A DNA stretch of 64,000 nt, from contig OZ176053.1 in assembly GCA_964247055.1 (NCBI GenBank), positions 3,038,001-3,102,000 on the forward strand. Direction: 5' to 3'. The stretch is from Paragordius varius (lineage: Eukaryota; Nematomorpha). The notes under the pieces were generated by a model, which was not told the DNA's origin, did no database searches, and saw only the letters and a program-made list of their open reading frames with translations. This document shows, piece after piece, positions 10,699-23,947 of the stretch. The translations under genes and the position numbers were made by a program. Within the stretch, counting starts at the first letter, position 1. Each line of letters begins with the position of its first letter.

Positions 10699-13642
10699 TG
10701 AATTCATATTTAACATTAATATTATCCTATATCATCCTTCTACATCTCATGAAAGGTAAAAGTTATTCTACAATTTTATTACCATATTAATTTGTTTTAG
10801 ATGATTATATCATTTTTAACATTAATAAAATGACGGTAGTTTCAGATGTCGAAAGGATGCGAATCTTGGAAACTATTCTCTAGTTTAAATTAGGAATGTT
10901 TTTACTTAGGGTTCTACTCTATACCTTGTCGGTTATCGAGGAATGATTTTAAACAGTAACTTTAATCGTGTTAAAATACAATTTTATGTTAGAAATTAAT
11001 TGCCAAAAGCATATATTTTTATTAATGCAAAATAGTACATTGATGAGAAATTGAGCCATATTTGGAGAAAAACATTATTTCTAAAATTTTTACATCAAAG
11101 ACAATGAAAAAATGGACTCTATATTATTTTTAGCCGGGTAATACAGGGGTCAATCACATGGGTGCTGCCTTCTAAGTTTATATTTGAATAGTTTTAGAGC
11201 AGTGTTACTCACCAAAAAAATTTGACGGGCCAAATAAAATATATTATTTTTTCGAGGGTAATGAACCTTATAATGTCAAATATTCCATAGCTATTTGACA
11301 CATATGCACATATTTACACTCGAAATCAGCACAATGATTTTTTTGCGGATCGCATGTAAATCCAGCTAAAAACTCGTTTTACACCATTTAAAAAATTAAA
11401 ATATTTCGTTAACATTTATTTTGATATTATCCAATAATTTTTGACAAGTTTTGCCTCATGATAGGCCAATCTTAATACGTCGTCCATATAATCATCGGTT
11501 AAGCGATTTCTGTAGGTATTCTTGACATACTTCATTCTTCAATATGCCGCCTCACACGTGTAAGTTGAAGGAAAAACAGTATTTGTCACATAGTGCCAAA
11601 ACTCTATTACATATCTTTCTTCCCCACGATTCTCCTAATTTAGCCTCCTGAAATCATTTTTAAGGTCTACCAATTCTTCAATGATATGCGCCTGTCAAAA
11701 CCGAAATGCTCAAGTTGCTTAATATTGGATATATCCATATGCCATGGATTTTCAACGAGTTTTAAGAAATTTTTAATATTTCCTAATTCTGAATTTCATC
11801 TCATTAGATAAAAATGTTAAATGATAACCTCCGCGGTAATGTCGCAAAGGTAGGCTAATAAAACCCACTGTTTATCACTATTTTTTCCTCGTCAAACCTT
11901 ATGTTATTATTTATAAATAATAGAATTTTATGCCTTAAAACAAAAAATCTATTTAATACTTTGGTAAGGCTAAGCCATCGCACAGCGGTGTACAAATATG
12001 GGCAAATTCACTGTGGATATCTTTAAGAAGGTTTTTGAATTTACGGCCGTTGAATTCTTTGCCACGGATGTGGTTAACTATATCCATAAACGTTTTATTA
12101 CGGAATTGAGTTCATCTTTTATACGCGAGACCAAGTTGCTGATGAATAAAGCAGTAAAAGAATAAAATATTTGGCAAATTATATTTTTTTAAGGGGAATA
12201 AATCCTTTGTTTATTCCAATGATAGAGGGACAGTCATCTGTGCAAAAAACCAATTTTTCCATAGATATGCCATTATTATCGAAAAAAATGCCAATTATTT
12301 CTAGGAAATTACTTCTTTTCGTGGTATTATTCATTGGTAAAAATAACTACTCGTTGATTATGTCGTTGCAAAAAACTATGAAGAGAGCACATTGAGATGT
12401 CTTTCCATATTGTATTATTTATAATTATGTGGTTCTTACATATAAGACAGGTAACAACATTTTTTAAAAACGACAAAAAAAATTTCTTCCTATTCTTTTT
12501 TAAAGGAGCGATTTTCATCGGATAATTTACGTTTTTTAGCATTAGATGTCATCCTTTTAATTTATGTTTAAATATTATATAATTTTTTTAAAAAATAGGA
12601 ATATATTTTGAATATGCTATAAAAAAACAGGACGAAATTTAATGATGTTGATTTGATAAATATTTTATGGAAATGAGTATCAGAAAATGATGTAAGATAG
12701 CAATGAAAAGAATATGCAAGTTTGAGTGAAAGGCTTGCTTTACAAAAAAGGAATGCAATAAAAATTTTGAAATAGAAAAGAAAATAAAAAACAGAAACTG
12801 AAACAACGTGTGCCAAATTTTTGAAATCATTTTAATGTAGGAAAATTTTTCTACTTTTCAAATTAGGTAAAAAATAAAAATTACCAAAATTAACTTTAAA
12901 GAAAATAAATTAATATTAAAATACGCGAAAATTTGCTTATGTGTATTCTAAAATTCATCAAAAAAATAATTTATGTATCAATTTGGTCACAGGGCAATTT
13001 TAAAACACTCTTAGGGCGCATGCGGCCCACGGGCCGCGGTTTGAGTATCACTGTTTTAGAGGGTAAATCAATTATTTTTTTCTATATTTTATAGTTAACA
13101 CTAGAAAATTAACAATAAATGCACGTTCTGATAATCAAAATATTATTGTATGCTGGACGTCCTATATTGGTACTCAAATCACTTATTCCTTAACAATGGA
13201 AAGATGTTATGAAAATGTCAAACCATGTTATACCGACACTCAGGTAAAAATCTCTTTTATTTCATATCTAATATGATATTTATATATATGACATGTTAAA
13301 CAAAATTTTTAAATTGTGTTGTTTAGAAAATCAATAACTATAATAACTGATTTTATCGATATAAATGGTTAAATTGATATAAACCTTTCTCATCTTGCAT
13401 AAAAAAACCAGCTGATGTGCCTTGTTATAAGTCGCAGTGACTACCAACAATATCCTTAGCATGTTAATATATTTTTTCAATATACAGAAAAATTTGTTTC
13501 ACGATAATTATGTTTGGAAATGAATTAAGATTACGGCCCCAACCCTGTTAATTTTCAATGGCTATTGACTAAAGGTTTTGCTTTTAGGGCAAACATTATT
13601 GAGTTTATATCGTCTTATGTATCCGAAATGGTTAACTCAAGT

Positions 13643-13680
<38 letters not shown>

Positions 13681-16600
13681 TGGCGTATTTAACATACGAC
13701 CTTAAAAATCTAATTTGAAAATAGCTCTTAACTAAAATTTTTGCACAAAGCTAATATCATTATTAATAAATCAATTTGGTCTGACAAGCATTCTGTTATA
13801 TAATAATAAGCCCCGTTATCTAATATGATGGCCTATTTGATATTTGTGATCCTTTACCACGATTGATTAATCAACCTCAATATATTATTCCTTAAATTAT
13901 AAATTACTAAAACATTACTAAATTCATATTGCAAAAGATTATTTAAAGTAAGTATACACTAGGATGCGGCCTTAACCATGTTTAATTTAAAGGATGGCTA
14001 CTAAATTTTAAACATTACTTTAAGCTATCAAAGATTGCTTCAAAGTTACGTTATTATTTTATGATGGCATATTTTTCAGACGTGGAGGCCAAAACAAGAG
14101 CAGTAGAGCGTTAATAACCTTAACCTAATGTTAGAAATAATTAACACCATTTTACAACTTTGGTTTCATAAGTGTTCCAAAATTGAATTGTAACGCATTT
14201 TACAGAGTGTAGATATCTCATAGCCGCTAATTTAAAAAACTCCGGACTATTGCCCTTATACCAGGGGTGCCTAAAATCATGATTGATATTACATGGTCTT
14301 ATAGCGGATCCGAAAAGTTTCGTTAAAGCCACGTTATCTTCAGAGGCGGCATAGCTTGCATTTCTAGCGCCTGGTGTATGAATCCGGGATGGCGCCCCTT
14401 CCCCCCTCCCTTACCCTTGCAACTTTGCATTTTAAACCGTGGTTATTACCACTCATAAATGGATGATTTTTTATCTATTATTTAAAAAAATAGCTTTAAA
14501 TACCTATTTTTATGAAATAAAATTTAAATTTTTCTAAATAGGGCTCACCTTTAACTATGGCGCCCGGTGCAGTGCATCAGCCTCCCTTTCCACCCCCTAG
14601 CTACGCTTCTGGTTATCTTCTTATGGTGATGTATTTTTTAGGGTAGCATAACTGGCAGCTTATTTTATAAACACGCGAATCGTCAAATTTTTTTCCATAA
14701 TATGGGAAACAGCTAAGCTCTTCATGCTTTATGGTCTCAAAGGGTGGAATTTTACTTAGCCACTATTTAAAATTAAAAGTGATGGGCTTGTTTTTTTCTT
14801 TTATTCTGAAAATTATTGTTACGTTTTTTCGGTAACAATTGGTTATTTTATTTCTACTTTTATTTAGATAATACCATTCAACTCAGAAAATTTTACATGT
14901 CACCAATACACCAAAGCTTTTAATGCCAACTATACATTTACCTTAACATATATGATCAAAGTTGAAGCTTTGGATAACACCTTATATACTAATATTTCCA
15001 CAGGTTCGTTTTTAAAATATAAAATTCAATCATATATATATTTAATTTAGAATTGTTTTATAAATTCTGTTTTGCATAAAGGGTATATATTCATATTTTA
15101 TTATAATTTTAAGCATATAAGAGCAACAGTTTTTGTATAGTTAAATATAAAATACGCTTTATACGTTGAAAAGCTGTTTTTAAGAACAACTCTTCTTTTA
15201 AAAAATTATAAAAATATATAACTTTTCGCAAATATTAATACAAGAAATATAACTCTTTAATTGTTTAATGTAAAAGTTTTTATTCTATCTAATACTATAA
15301 TTTCCACAAATATGAAAGAAATTTTTTAAGATGGGCTCAGCATAACTTAATACCTATTAATATAATTTCTAATTATGTTTTAGCTTTCCAACAAATAAAT
15401 TTCGTCGATTATACATCATTATACAATGATTGGTGCAAAATGGACAATTTGTCAGGAATCGTTTCACAGTTGCTCATCGATAACCTTTATAAGGCCAAGT
15501 ATTAATTTTTCACCTATTACGATAAGATTTTATAGCATGCATTCATTTTATAAGTTATTTTTAAATTATTTGCAACTTAAATTTGATTTTCGAGTTATAA
15601 TGTGATCTTTTAAATACATTTTTCAGCAAATTTACTCTTTTTGGCTACTTTCATTTGTTTTTTCTATATATAAATCCCTACCTTAAAATTTGTCCCAATT
15701 TAAGACTCAGTTAATCACACTTTTAAAATTTCCCTGTTTTCAGTTTGTTTAAAAATATGTTAAATAATTTTATTTTTAATAGTATATTTTTAAATTTATT
15801 TATTAGATATAAAATTAATATACCATTGCACTTCAAGAGTTTCCTTGAGCACTTCAAGTTGGTCCTAACAAGTTCGTCTTAAAACCATGTTGGTCATTAA
15901 TACCTAATTTTTGCATGTATATTTTCATTTTATTATTTTTTAACCTGGTTTTATTTATTATATATTTTTTTATTTAAAATAAATTATTTATTGAAAAACC
16001 ACTTTTTTTCAAACAAGTTTTTCAAATTTCACAATAACTTATAAATGTTTTATATACGGTTTTTGAATGATTATAAATTGAAAATTAAAAGTCTATGTTA
16101 ACCAACTTCAAGTGTTCAAGGCTTGAAGTTAAAACGGTATATGAACTACTATTATTACATATTTTAACTTAAACTATTTGTGGTACTTAAAATAAAAGGC
16201 ATTTTTTAATTTTTGCATAAAAAATGTGAATTATTATATAATTTTATAAATTTAGTTCAAGAAGAGTTTAAGCCATAAATTAATATTTTTCGCCAAATTT
16301 TAAGGCACCAAATCCCAGATTATGCAGAACTTATGGTAAGAAAAAACACGAGAATAAATTTTACCTAAATATATACAGTAAAAATTTTTATACGGAAAAC
16401 GTTAAATTAAAAAGACAAATACTTTTTTTCTTAAAGACAATCATTCTTTTAAATCTTGATTTATTAAAATAAAACTAATTGTTTTTAAAAAGTAATGTAT
16501 ATTGATAACATAGCCAATTATATATTTTGCAAAGTAAATGATTAAAAGAAAAATTAAGGTTTTGAAAAAAGTATAGTTGTCTTTTTTAAAATTTGTCGTT

Positions 16601-18365
16601 ATGTTTTTAGGTTATCCTCGTATATTTTCAATTTTTACTCTAATGTAATAATTTTTTAATAATTTTTATTCATGCTGAGGAGTAAATTAATTCGCATTTA
16701 GTGTGATTAGTATCATTGTATTACACTTTTAAAGTATTAGTGTAATTAAGTTGCTACGCCTTAAATAGTTATTAAATATTTGTATACCTAAAATGTATAA
16801 CAAAACCTAAATATTTATCCCAGACACTTACCAAATGAGTAGTAACCTCCGAAATAAGTCAAATAATAGCGCATAAATGTACCACAGAGTGTTGCAAAAA
16901 ACTTAGTTATATATTATATATATGCATATGCCTTTATTCAAGCAGTGTTCATGTGTTAATATATTATTTATATGCAGGCCGTCGGATTTTTAAAGCCAAA
17001 AATGCGGTCCCCAAAGCTATTTCTATAGGGCACCCCTGCTTTAATGAGTTAATCTAAATCTTTTTAGGCAATACTATTGTATTGAATCATATACATTGAT
17101 ATAATTAGGAATGTCAAAATATCAAAGCAAAATAACCATATTTATGGATTCGTTAAAATGAACCTTACCCAAAATCAGCCACATATTATGTCATATACTC
17201 CCAACGAAGATTTGTTTAAATCGTTATTAAAAATGGATAATTTCCAATATTATTGGTTACATGTAAGTTTTATCATATTACAAATTGTATCATATAATAT
17301 ATATATATGGTAAAAAATTAATTACCCCCAACATTTATTATAACCATAATTTTTTAATTACTGTTTCATACCTCAAAATTTGAAAATACACTAAATATTA
17401 TTGCAATTAAAAAAATTCATGCCTCAGAACATCATGGTATTACTATTGATCATAACGTTTATAACCTTTACAAACTTATTAATGTAAAAAGGGATATTTT
17501 ATTACTTTATAAATTATTGGAAATTGTCAGGACGGTAAAGTCGATAAGAGCGTCTATCACGAATATATTTGATAAGTAAACAGGACTACTTTAATGTCCA
17601 CGTTTAAGCGGTTTATTTATATGATTTTATAATTGTATAATTGGGCTCAAAATTTAAATACCTATTTGAACTAACACATTGATTTCCTTGTGCCTCAACA
17701 TCTCAAATATTTGTTATAGAGTCGCTATGTGTTGAAATTCAACAAGGAATTACGGTTAAACATTTGTTATATTACCGACGATGATTTTCTGAAAGAAATT
17801 TGTGAAGAACGTACGTTTGGAAATCCACGGGTATTTATTTATGAGAAATATACCTTTTAGTTTAATACCCCACAGCGATTTAAATAAAAATAATGTTAAG
17901 TTTCGATAATGCTGTGCAACTTTAAAAAAAATGCATTCTATAGCCTTTTGTTTAATGTTAATCTAATCTAACCATTCGTTAAATATTTTTCCGTTTTAGT
18001 TGAATTGCTAAAAAACTGGCAAATATATTTTGGTTGAAAAATAGAATAATTGTAACAACCTTGGATGTAATAGCAGAATTATTCAATTCAAATATAAAAT
18101 GTAATTTATTTAATAGTACCGGTTGGATTTATTTAAATTTTAGACTATAAAACGTGAAAAATCGCTGTTATATATATATATATATTATAAATAGGGCAAG
18201 AATTCGATTGAAGTTGACGTGGTAGACCATTTAATTTCACTGCCTGATGTTAAATATTATTTTCGAAACAAATTTCTTCTAAATATGACAACAACAAATG
18301 ATAAACTGATTTTGGAAACTCTCAATGAAAATAATTATGTGTCATTTACTGTATCGACATGTTAA
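10699..18365 (+). CDS. Secreted 8-cysteine protein, copy A, seven exons
   Basis: I do not recognise this family. Exons by splice-site reading: 10699-10756, 13095-13243, 14868-15003, 15384-15498, 17109-17262, 17720-17830, 18195-18365; all introns are GT-AG. The product is about 297 residues. Exon 1 is a signal peptide (MNSYLTLILSYIILLHLMK). Exons 2-3 (VCWTSY, TYSLTMERC, NYTFTLTYMIKVEA) look like a fibronectin-III or cytokine-receptor-type beta sandwich, which is inference. Later segments include DWCKMDNLSG, YGFVKMNLTQNQPH, DDDFLKEICEERTFG and a last residue Cys (VSTC). Eight cysteines of the mature part and several N-glycosylation sequons are visible. Copy B keeps all eight cysteines and the exon phases. 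Intron 1 holds a hAT relic, intron 2 a small hAT element and intron 4 an F1 element. The frame is intact. Confidence 0.8.
11200..13053 (-). mobile_element. hAT DNA transposon relic (GTF2IRD2/ZBED-like transposase)
   Basis: The ends CAGTGTTACTCA and TGAGTATCACTG are inverted, and TTTTAGAG at 11192-11199 and 13054-13061 is a perfect 8-bp target duplication, as expected for hAT. On the minus strand a degenerate transposase runs from about 12551 (MTSNAKKRKLSDENRSF) through a BED-like finger start (VVTCLICKNHIII near 12450), CTDDCPSIIGINKGF near 12230, an AHICTPLCDGLALPK-like part near 11980, and the hAT dimerisation part (TVFPSTYTCEAAY and YVKNTYRNRLTDD near 11570-11500). Several stops and shifts interrupt it, so it is non-functional. 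It sits in intron 1 of secreted copy A; without it that intron would be about 480 bp. Confidence 0.85.
13636..13678. repeat. (TA)n microsatellite
   Basis: About twenty AT dinucleotides in intron 2 of copy A. Similar shorter runs occur at about 18171, 21838, 27739, 43907 and 44968. Confidence 0.9.
14341..14611. mobile_element. Non-autonomous hAT element
   Basis: It begins CAGAGGCGGCATAGC and ends CTAGCTACGCTTCTG, with a perfect 8-bp duplication GTTATCTT on each side (14333-14340, 14612-14619). It is 271 bp, non-coding, G+C-rich at both ends, and lies in intron 2 of secreted copy A. Confidence 0.85.
15821..16139. mobile_element. F1 miniature foldback element, internally reduced
   Basis: The left end is TACCATTGCACTTCAAGAG and the right end GAAGTTAAAACGGTA, with TA flanks. 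The left iterons are clear, the right ones shortened. The core matches the other F1 copies (ATTTATTGAAAAACCACTTT). It lies in intron 4 of secreted copy A. Confidence 0.75.
16979..17036. repeat. hAT-like terminus, orphan
   Basis: The block ends GGGCACCCCTG and is G+C-rich, like the ends of small hAT elements. No partner end with a matching 8-bp duplication was found, so this is probably a truncated copy in intron 4 of copy A. Confidence 0.35.
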
Positions 18366-18615
18366 CTATACATCAATTCATCTAAGATTATAACATAATT
18401 TAATAGCTTATAAACAATAGCAAATATTTTATTGTTACTTATTTAATTAGTGATGTGATACGAATTGATTATGCTAAATAAATTAAATTGATAAATTGTT
18501 TGAGTGATATCTTTTAGCATCATTGCCGAATATACCACACAATATTTTAAACAGAAATATCTCTAAAAACTTACTCCGCTTCTCTTTCCAAAATTTTGAC
18601 CATTTTAATTCCGGG

Positions 18616-20343
18616 CAGTGGCGCACAGAGGGGGGGCAGTGGGGTGCATCATGCCCCGGCGCCGTTATTTAGGGTCGCCTAAATGATTTACTTTAATTAC
18701 ATTTTTTATGCAAAAATAATAACAATTCCAAGTAAGATTTTTCAATTAACGTAATAATCCTTAAATAATTAAATTATATAAATGAGATCAAGGGCAAACT
18801 TTATGCTAAAAACAAATTTCATGTAGGTATTCCCTTTAACATGTTCCAACTTATTTTTTCGCTTAAAACACGTTTCTTTATCAAGCACATATTGTTAATT
18901 CTTGTATTGCCTTTAATTAAATTATTTTAACTTCTTTCTCTGTTTAAAATCTTATATCTTATTCTTATAATTTAATATTGCATTTTTATTTTAGTCATAT
19001 TCAATTTCAAAACACAATTTTATTTATTTAAATCCCCAAGATCATTCCATCTCTAACAAGGTAGATTTTTTATTATTAACACTTGGATACAACACATTCA
19101 TTTCAGTCTTTCGATTCAAATTGGGGTATTGATACCCCAGGCCTGTTTATAAATAATTAAAAAAATATGAAATGTATTGAAACCATGGCAAAAATTTGAA
19201 TATTTATAACATTATTGAACCGAAATATAAAAATTTCATTCAAAAATACTTGATATTACTAATTTTTAGGTAAAACATCATGGTTTTAGTCAACATGACA
19301 TGTGAGCATTAGCCAAATTCAAAATTAATACAAAAGAAACCATTTTTCTGTTTCTATCAATGTTAGATGTGATTTAAATGAAAAATTTACTTCTATTTAG
19401 CTTTTATTAAATTAACACGATATTTTCCAAAAATGTTGTGATTTAAAAATGGCATCGAAATAGATATGGAAATTTTTTTTCAACCAAATTTTATTTGGAT
19501 ATTTCGGCTTATTTATATAATTTTGATTAGGATAGAAGAAATTTATTTAAATTGGGACCGTTTCTTTCAGTAGTTTTTAAAAAAATTTTTTTATTTATTT
19601 ATAGGCTGGAGTATTTAGATACCCCAATTCGAATCGAAGTGTTAATACAGACTTGTATTTTTATAATTATCTTCATTTTCATCAGATATCAATGCCTAAA
19701 CTCAGCGGTTACGCAAAAAGGATACGAGAAATCCAGAAAATAAAATAAGAATGAGTATGAAATCTTATTCAAATATCTGACCATAAAATTGAAAAAAAAT
19801 GTATGCAACACAAACATAACGGTACCCCTTAATAATAATAACTTAAATACACCTGAAACCCTAGTTATTGCTCCAATAAATAGAAATGAGAAAACCACTA
19901 ATATAACATTAGTAATTCCAAGCGCTAAATATATAAAGTTTAAGCACAGAAATGATTATTCGTGGATCTCAAGGATTTAAATTTAAATGCAATCTCTTTA
20001 CAAAAAATCACCGTTTCGACGTGTCGGTCAAAAAGAAGGATTTGAAGTTGAGAGGTCTTGGTTTTTATATTCACCAAAAACAGATATGCGTATTGTTTTT
20101 GTTGCCTACTTTTTGGATGATCTAATTCTTAACCATCATCTTTTATAACTACGCATAGTTTTAATAAATGGAGGAAAAAGATAAACTAATCTATCATGAA
20201 AATAGCCTCAATCATCGCAAAGCATTTAGTACTTGGAAAGAGGCAGAAAGAAGATTGCTAAAATTGGCTTTCAAAAAAAGGAAGGGGGAGGGGGCGCCAT
20301 AACAGTTTTATGTCCGGGGCGCCGCAAATGCTTTAAGCCACTG
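18616..20343 (+). mobile_element. hAT transposon relic (TTF-finger type) with nested repeat
   Basis: It starts CAGTGGCGCACAG and ends GCTTTAAGCCACTG, flanked by ATTCCGGG (18608-18615) and ATTCCGGT (20344-20351), a 7-of-8 target duplication. In the right third, plus-strand fragments read like the N-terminus of TTF-type hAT transposases: ERSWFLYSPKTD near 20050 and NHRKAFSTWKEAERRL near 20215. They lie in different frames with stops, so no transposase is made. The rest of the transposase is absent. An F5 element occupies 19079-19645. It lies just downstream of copy A of the secreted family. Confidence 0.75.
19079..19645. mobile_element. F5 foldback element, nested in hAT relic
   Basis: The left end CACTTGGATACAACACATTC continues into TTTCAGTCTTTCGATTC. 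The inverse TTCGAATCGAAGTG closes the right end. The inner TIR CAAATTGGGGTAT is present on both sides. The copy at 21170-21723 shares both ends. It is non-coding. Confidence 0.65.
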
Positions 20344-20351
20344 ATTCCGGT

Positions 20352-21169
20352 CACAACTATCGATGTTTTCATATTTTTCAGCCGGTTTTAAGCACATAAA
20401 ACAAATTTTCTTGATTTTTTATCAAGCGTAAACATTCTTTTATTGTTTTATTTCGCAGTAAAGAAACTTGAAACAAAACCATCATGAAGATACTAATATT
20501 TCATAAAGATTTCATATTCTCATTAATCTTTGACGATTCTACTTATTGCGTACTGATGTATTTATTTTAAAAATCATTGCTTAATTATGAATATCAATAT
20601 ATTTAACAAACATAAAATATATTTGTTATAAATTTAAATGTTCGATTTGGATTTGTGTAACAGGTATAAATACAAACACGTGCTGATTTTAATTATATGC
20701 GAATTGGATTATTATGGAAAAATCTTTTAAACATTTTCTAACCTTTTATGATTTATTTGATAATATTTTATATACTCCCATTTTATTATTAGCTAACTTC
20801 AACAAACGTTATATTTTTTAAGAAGGAGATTGTAGTTATTGTGCAAACTAATTTCCGATTATTCATTCGTGACATTATAACTTGTGAAATGTAACAATTT
20901 AGTTTTCTATGAAATATTACATTACACATTAAAAATTACAAAACTTTTTTACCATTTTTTTAAAAACGTTTTTTTAATGGTAAAGTCCGTACTTTAGCGA
21001 TATGCCATCATTCTTTGTATGAGTCATTTCCTGAAGAATTGTTTTTAATAAAAAACCATTTTATTTAATTTTTGTAGATTGTATTATTACAATGTCTATG
21101 TATAAATCCTTATGGCATGTATATCTTGGGCGATTCGCTTAATTTTCAGAAATTATTTGCCCTCATATC
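20352..21169. other. Intergenic A+T-rich stretch
   Basis: No gene or named repeat was recognised between the hAT relic and the next F5 element. TTAAAAACGTTTTTTTAA-like short dyads near 20955-20985 are the only local structure. Confidence 0.4.
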
Positions 21170-21723
21170 ACTTCGATTCAAATTGGGGTATCTAACTACC
21201 CTAGACTATATTTAAGTTGATATTAAAAAATTACTGAAAAAAACGGTCTCAATTAAAATTTATTCTATCCTAATAAAAATATATAAAGCCGAAATATCTA
21301 AATAAAATTTAATTTTGAAAAAAAGTTCCATATCAATCTAGTTGGACGCCATTTTGATTTTGCAACATCTTTGAAAAATATCGTGTTAATTTAATTTTTA
21401 AAGCCAAGATTAAAGCTAATTTTTGTTTAAATCACATCTAACATAGATAGAAACATAAAAAATGGTTTATTTTGTATTAGTTTTAAATTTAGCTAATACA
21501 CACATGTCATGTTTACCAAATTTTTACCTTGCGGTTTTACCTTAAAATAAGTAATATCGAGTTTTGATGGAACTTATTTATATATTTTGGAATGTTTAAT
21601 TGCAAATTTTTGCCATGGTTTTTTATTCCATATTTTTTGAATTATTTAATTTTAAACAGGCCTGAATATTCAACTACACCAATTTGAATTGAAGGACTGA
21701 AATGAATGTGTTGTATCCAAGTG
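21170..21723. mobile_element. F5 foldback element
   Basis: It opens CACTTCGATTCAAATTGGGG and closes with CCAATTTGAATTGAAGGACT followed by GAATGTGTTGTATCCAAGTG, the inverse of the 19079 copy's outer end. The two ends are of unequal length. The interior is non-coding; part of it recurs at 2205-2400. Confidence 0.65.
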
Positions 21724-22881
21724 ATATATATGTGGTTTTTGTCCCGTTGGCAAAATATATAGCAAATATGGATAAAACCATATGTTTTTGTAAATTCGAA
21801 TATAAAAATTAACAAATTTTATATAAAATATCTCGTAATATATATATATATATATAGACATTATTTTATACTTGTAAATTATTTATATTTAATTGAATAT
21901 TGAGTAGGTGCTTACATTATTTGAGCTTTCTCCATTTTTATATAAATGTTTTTATCCATACCGAAATGGCATTCAAATTCATAACAAATATACTCTATAT
22001 TTGATAATAATATATAGTATTGATTTTTAAAAATACATCATTGGGCAATAACAAGGGTCGTAAAAATTTGTGAAATCAGTTTTTTAGGTTTAAAATTAGG
22101 AGCCACATCGTTATTTTATTCTCAATAGTCTTTTTTATTAAATACAAAACTTAACTACTATTATACAGCTTATAATCTTATATAAAAATTATATTTATGT
22201 ATTAATATTCAGGATAAAATTTTCATTTATCCCGGGCTTTGAACCTTCCAAAAATATGAAATCTTAAACGGTAAGAATTAGGGTGGTTCTTAAAATTTTG
22301 ATACCGGGTTGGTTTTTCCAGTTAGAGATGGTTCCGATTCCATTTAAAGCCTTGTAATTCATAATAAAAGCTCTTTGAACGTATCTATATCATTAATAAA
22401 TTTTACGTCATCTTATAAAGCGTTTTAATACTAAAAAAATCAGCTTTTATGTAATGAGAAAAAATATTTTTCTAAACCACACGCTTTTTAACTGTGTTTA
22501 GATGATAAAAAATTTTTTGAACAAGTTGGCGCTGTCAATAATATTTTTGAACGTATATATCCATAAAAAATTTTGGAGTGATATCTGATTAGGAATTTCG
22601 ATTTTACCATAAAAATTGAAAATATTTGTCATTTTTAAAGTTTATGAAATTTTTATTCGCCCAATATATGATGTGGTATAAGTACCATAAATAGTTATTA
22701 GAAAGTAACACACACCTTGGTTAAAATATTGGGATTTATTTATTAATTTAATTTATTTTGTATAATGTTTCGAATCACAATGCTTCGTTTGAAAATATAA
22801 TGTAACAAATAAAACACTTGCTGTTGTCACATGTTTAAATATGGTTGAAAATATAAATAATTTAGATGTTTTGATACATCT
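21724..22881. other. Intergenic stretch 3' of copy B
   Basis: It contains a short (TA)n run at 21838-21856. I see no coding region. It separates the convergent copies A (plus) and B (minus), with the F5 and hAT elements, and should hold the 3' end of copy B. Confidence 0.4.
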
Positions 22882-23145
22882 TTAACATGTCGATACAATG
22901 AATGATACATAATTATTTTCATAGAGAGTTTCTAAAACCAGATTTTCGTTTGTCGTTGTCATATTTAGTAAGAATTTGTCTTGATATTTAATATCGGGCA
23001 ATGATATTAAATGATCTAATACGTTAAGTCGAATCGAATTCTCTTCCTATTTATAATATACATATAATACTTTATACATATCTGTATTTATATATTTTTT
23101 TGAAACAGACAACCATACTTTTTAAAACTAGATATTTCCATAGAG

Positions 23146-23332
23146 CAGTAGTACCTAACCTTTTTTGTTCACGCCACACCTAATCTTACCATTATTTTCT
23201 AACCGTAATACCGGTGACAATTGATAATTCGCACCTAAATTCTTCAATATTTTACTAGTTTTATTTAATTAAATTCTCCAAATTTTTGCGCCTTCCTTAG
23301 TTTTTTCTACGCCCCCCTTTTGGGCACCACTG
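23146..23332. mobile_element. Small hAT-like element
   Basis: The ends CAGTAGTACCTAACC and GGGCACCACTG are inverted and of hAT style. The flanks CCATAGAG and CCATCATG agree at five of eight positions, so the duplication is worn. It is 187 bp, non-coding, in the last intron of copy B. Confidence 0.55.
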
Positions 23333-23947
23333 CCATCATGTATTCTTTGCTAGATAGTGATTTGACACAAATTCCAAAAGGTTACGGATAAAGGTTTGAG
23401 AATAGGATTATAAACTATTTTTTAATTTTTAAAAGAAAAGGCTAAAAGGTCTTATACATATAATGTAACCTAATAGTATGAAATTTAAGTTGATCAATAG
23501 AAATCTCTAAGGTGTATACCCTAGTTAATAAATACCTTTGCATTTCCATAAGTACGTTCTTCACAAGTTTCTTTTAGAAAATCATCATCAGTAAAATAAC
23601 AAATATTTAACCGTAATTCTCGATTGAATTTCAAAACATATCGACCCTATAATATATTAATATGTATAGTTTTTTTAACCTGCTTGCAGAAAAGGTTAAG
23701 AGAAAGTTACGCGTTAAAAATCAAGCTAATTTTATCACATTATAAAATTGTAACAATTAATGTTTGATATAAAATTCAATATAAGCCCTTTTAAATTCGG
23801 AGTGTTACTGTCATAAAAATTTCAGTTATTATTGAACTACGCATTTAAAAAACTTCTATTACATCCAATTGGCTGATTACCGTCGAAACTTGATATTTTA
23901 TTAATGATTAGATTCATAACATCGATGAAGCTTTGTAAGAAAAAAAT

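Noticed and set aside
12171-12830. Several small open frames near 12.2-12.8 kb as separate genes
   Set aside because: They lie inside the hAT relic. The only meaningful reading is the broken transposase on the minus strand.
14263-17036. CAGGGGTGCC at 14263 and GGGCACCCCTG at 17036 as ends of one hAT element
   Set aside because: The flanking 8-mers do not match, and exons 3 and 4 of copy A lie between them.
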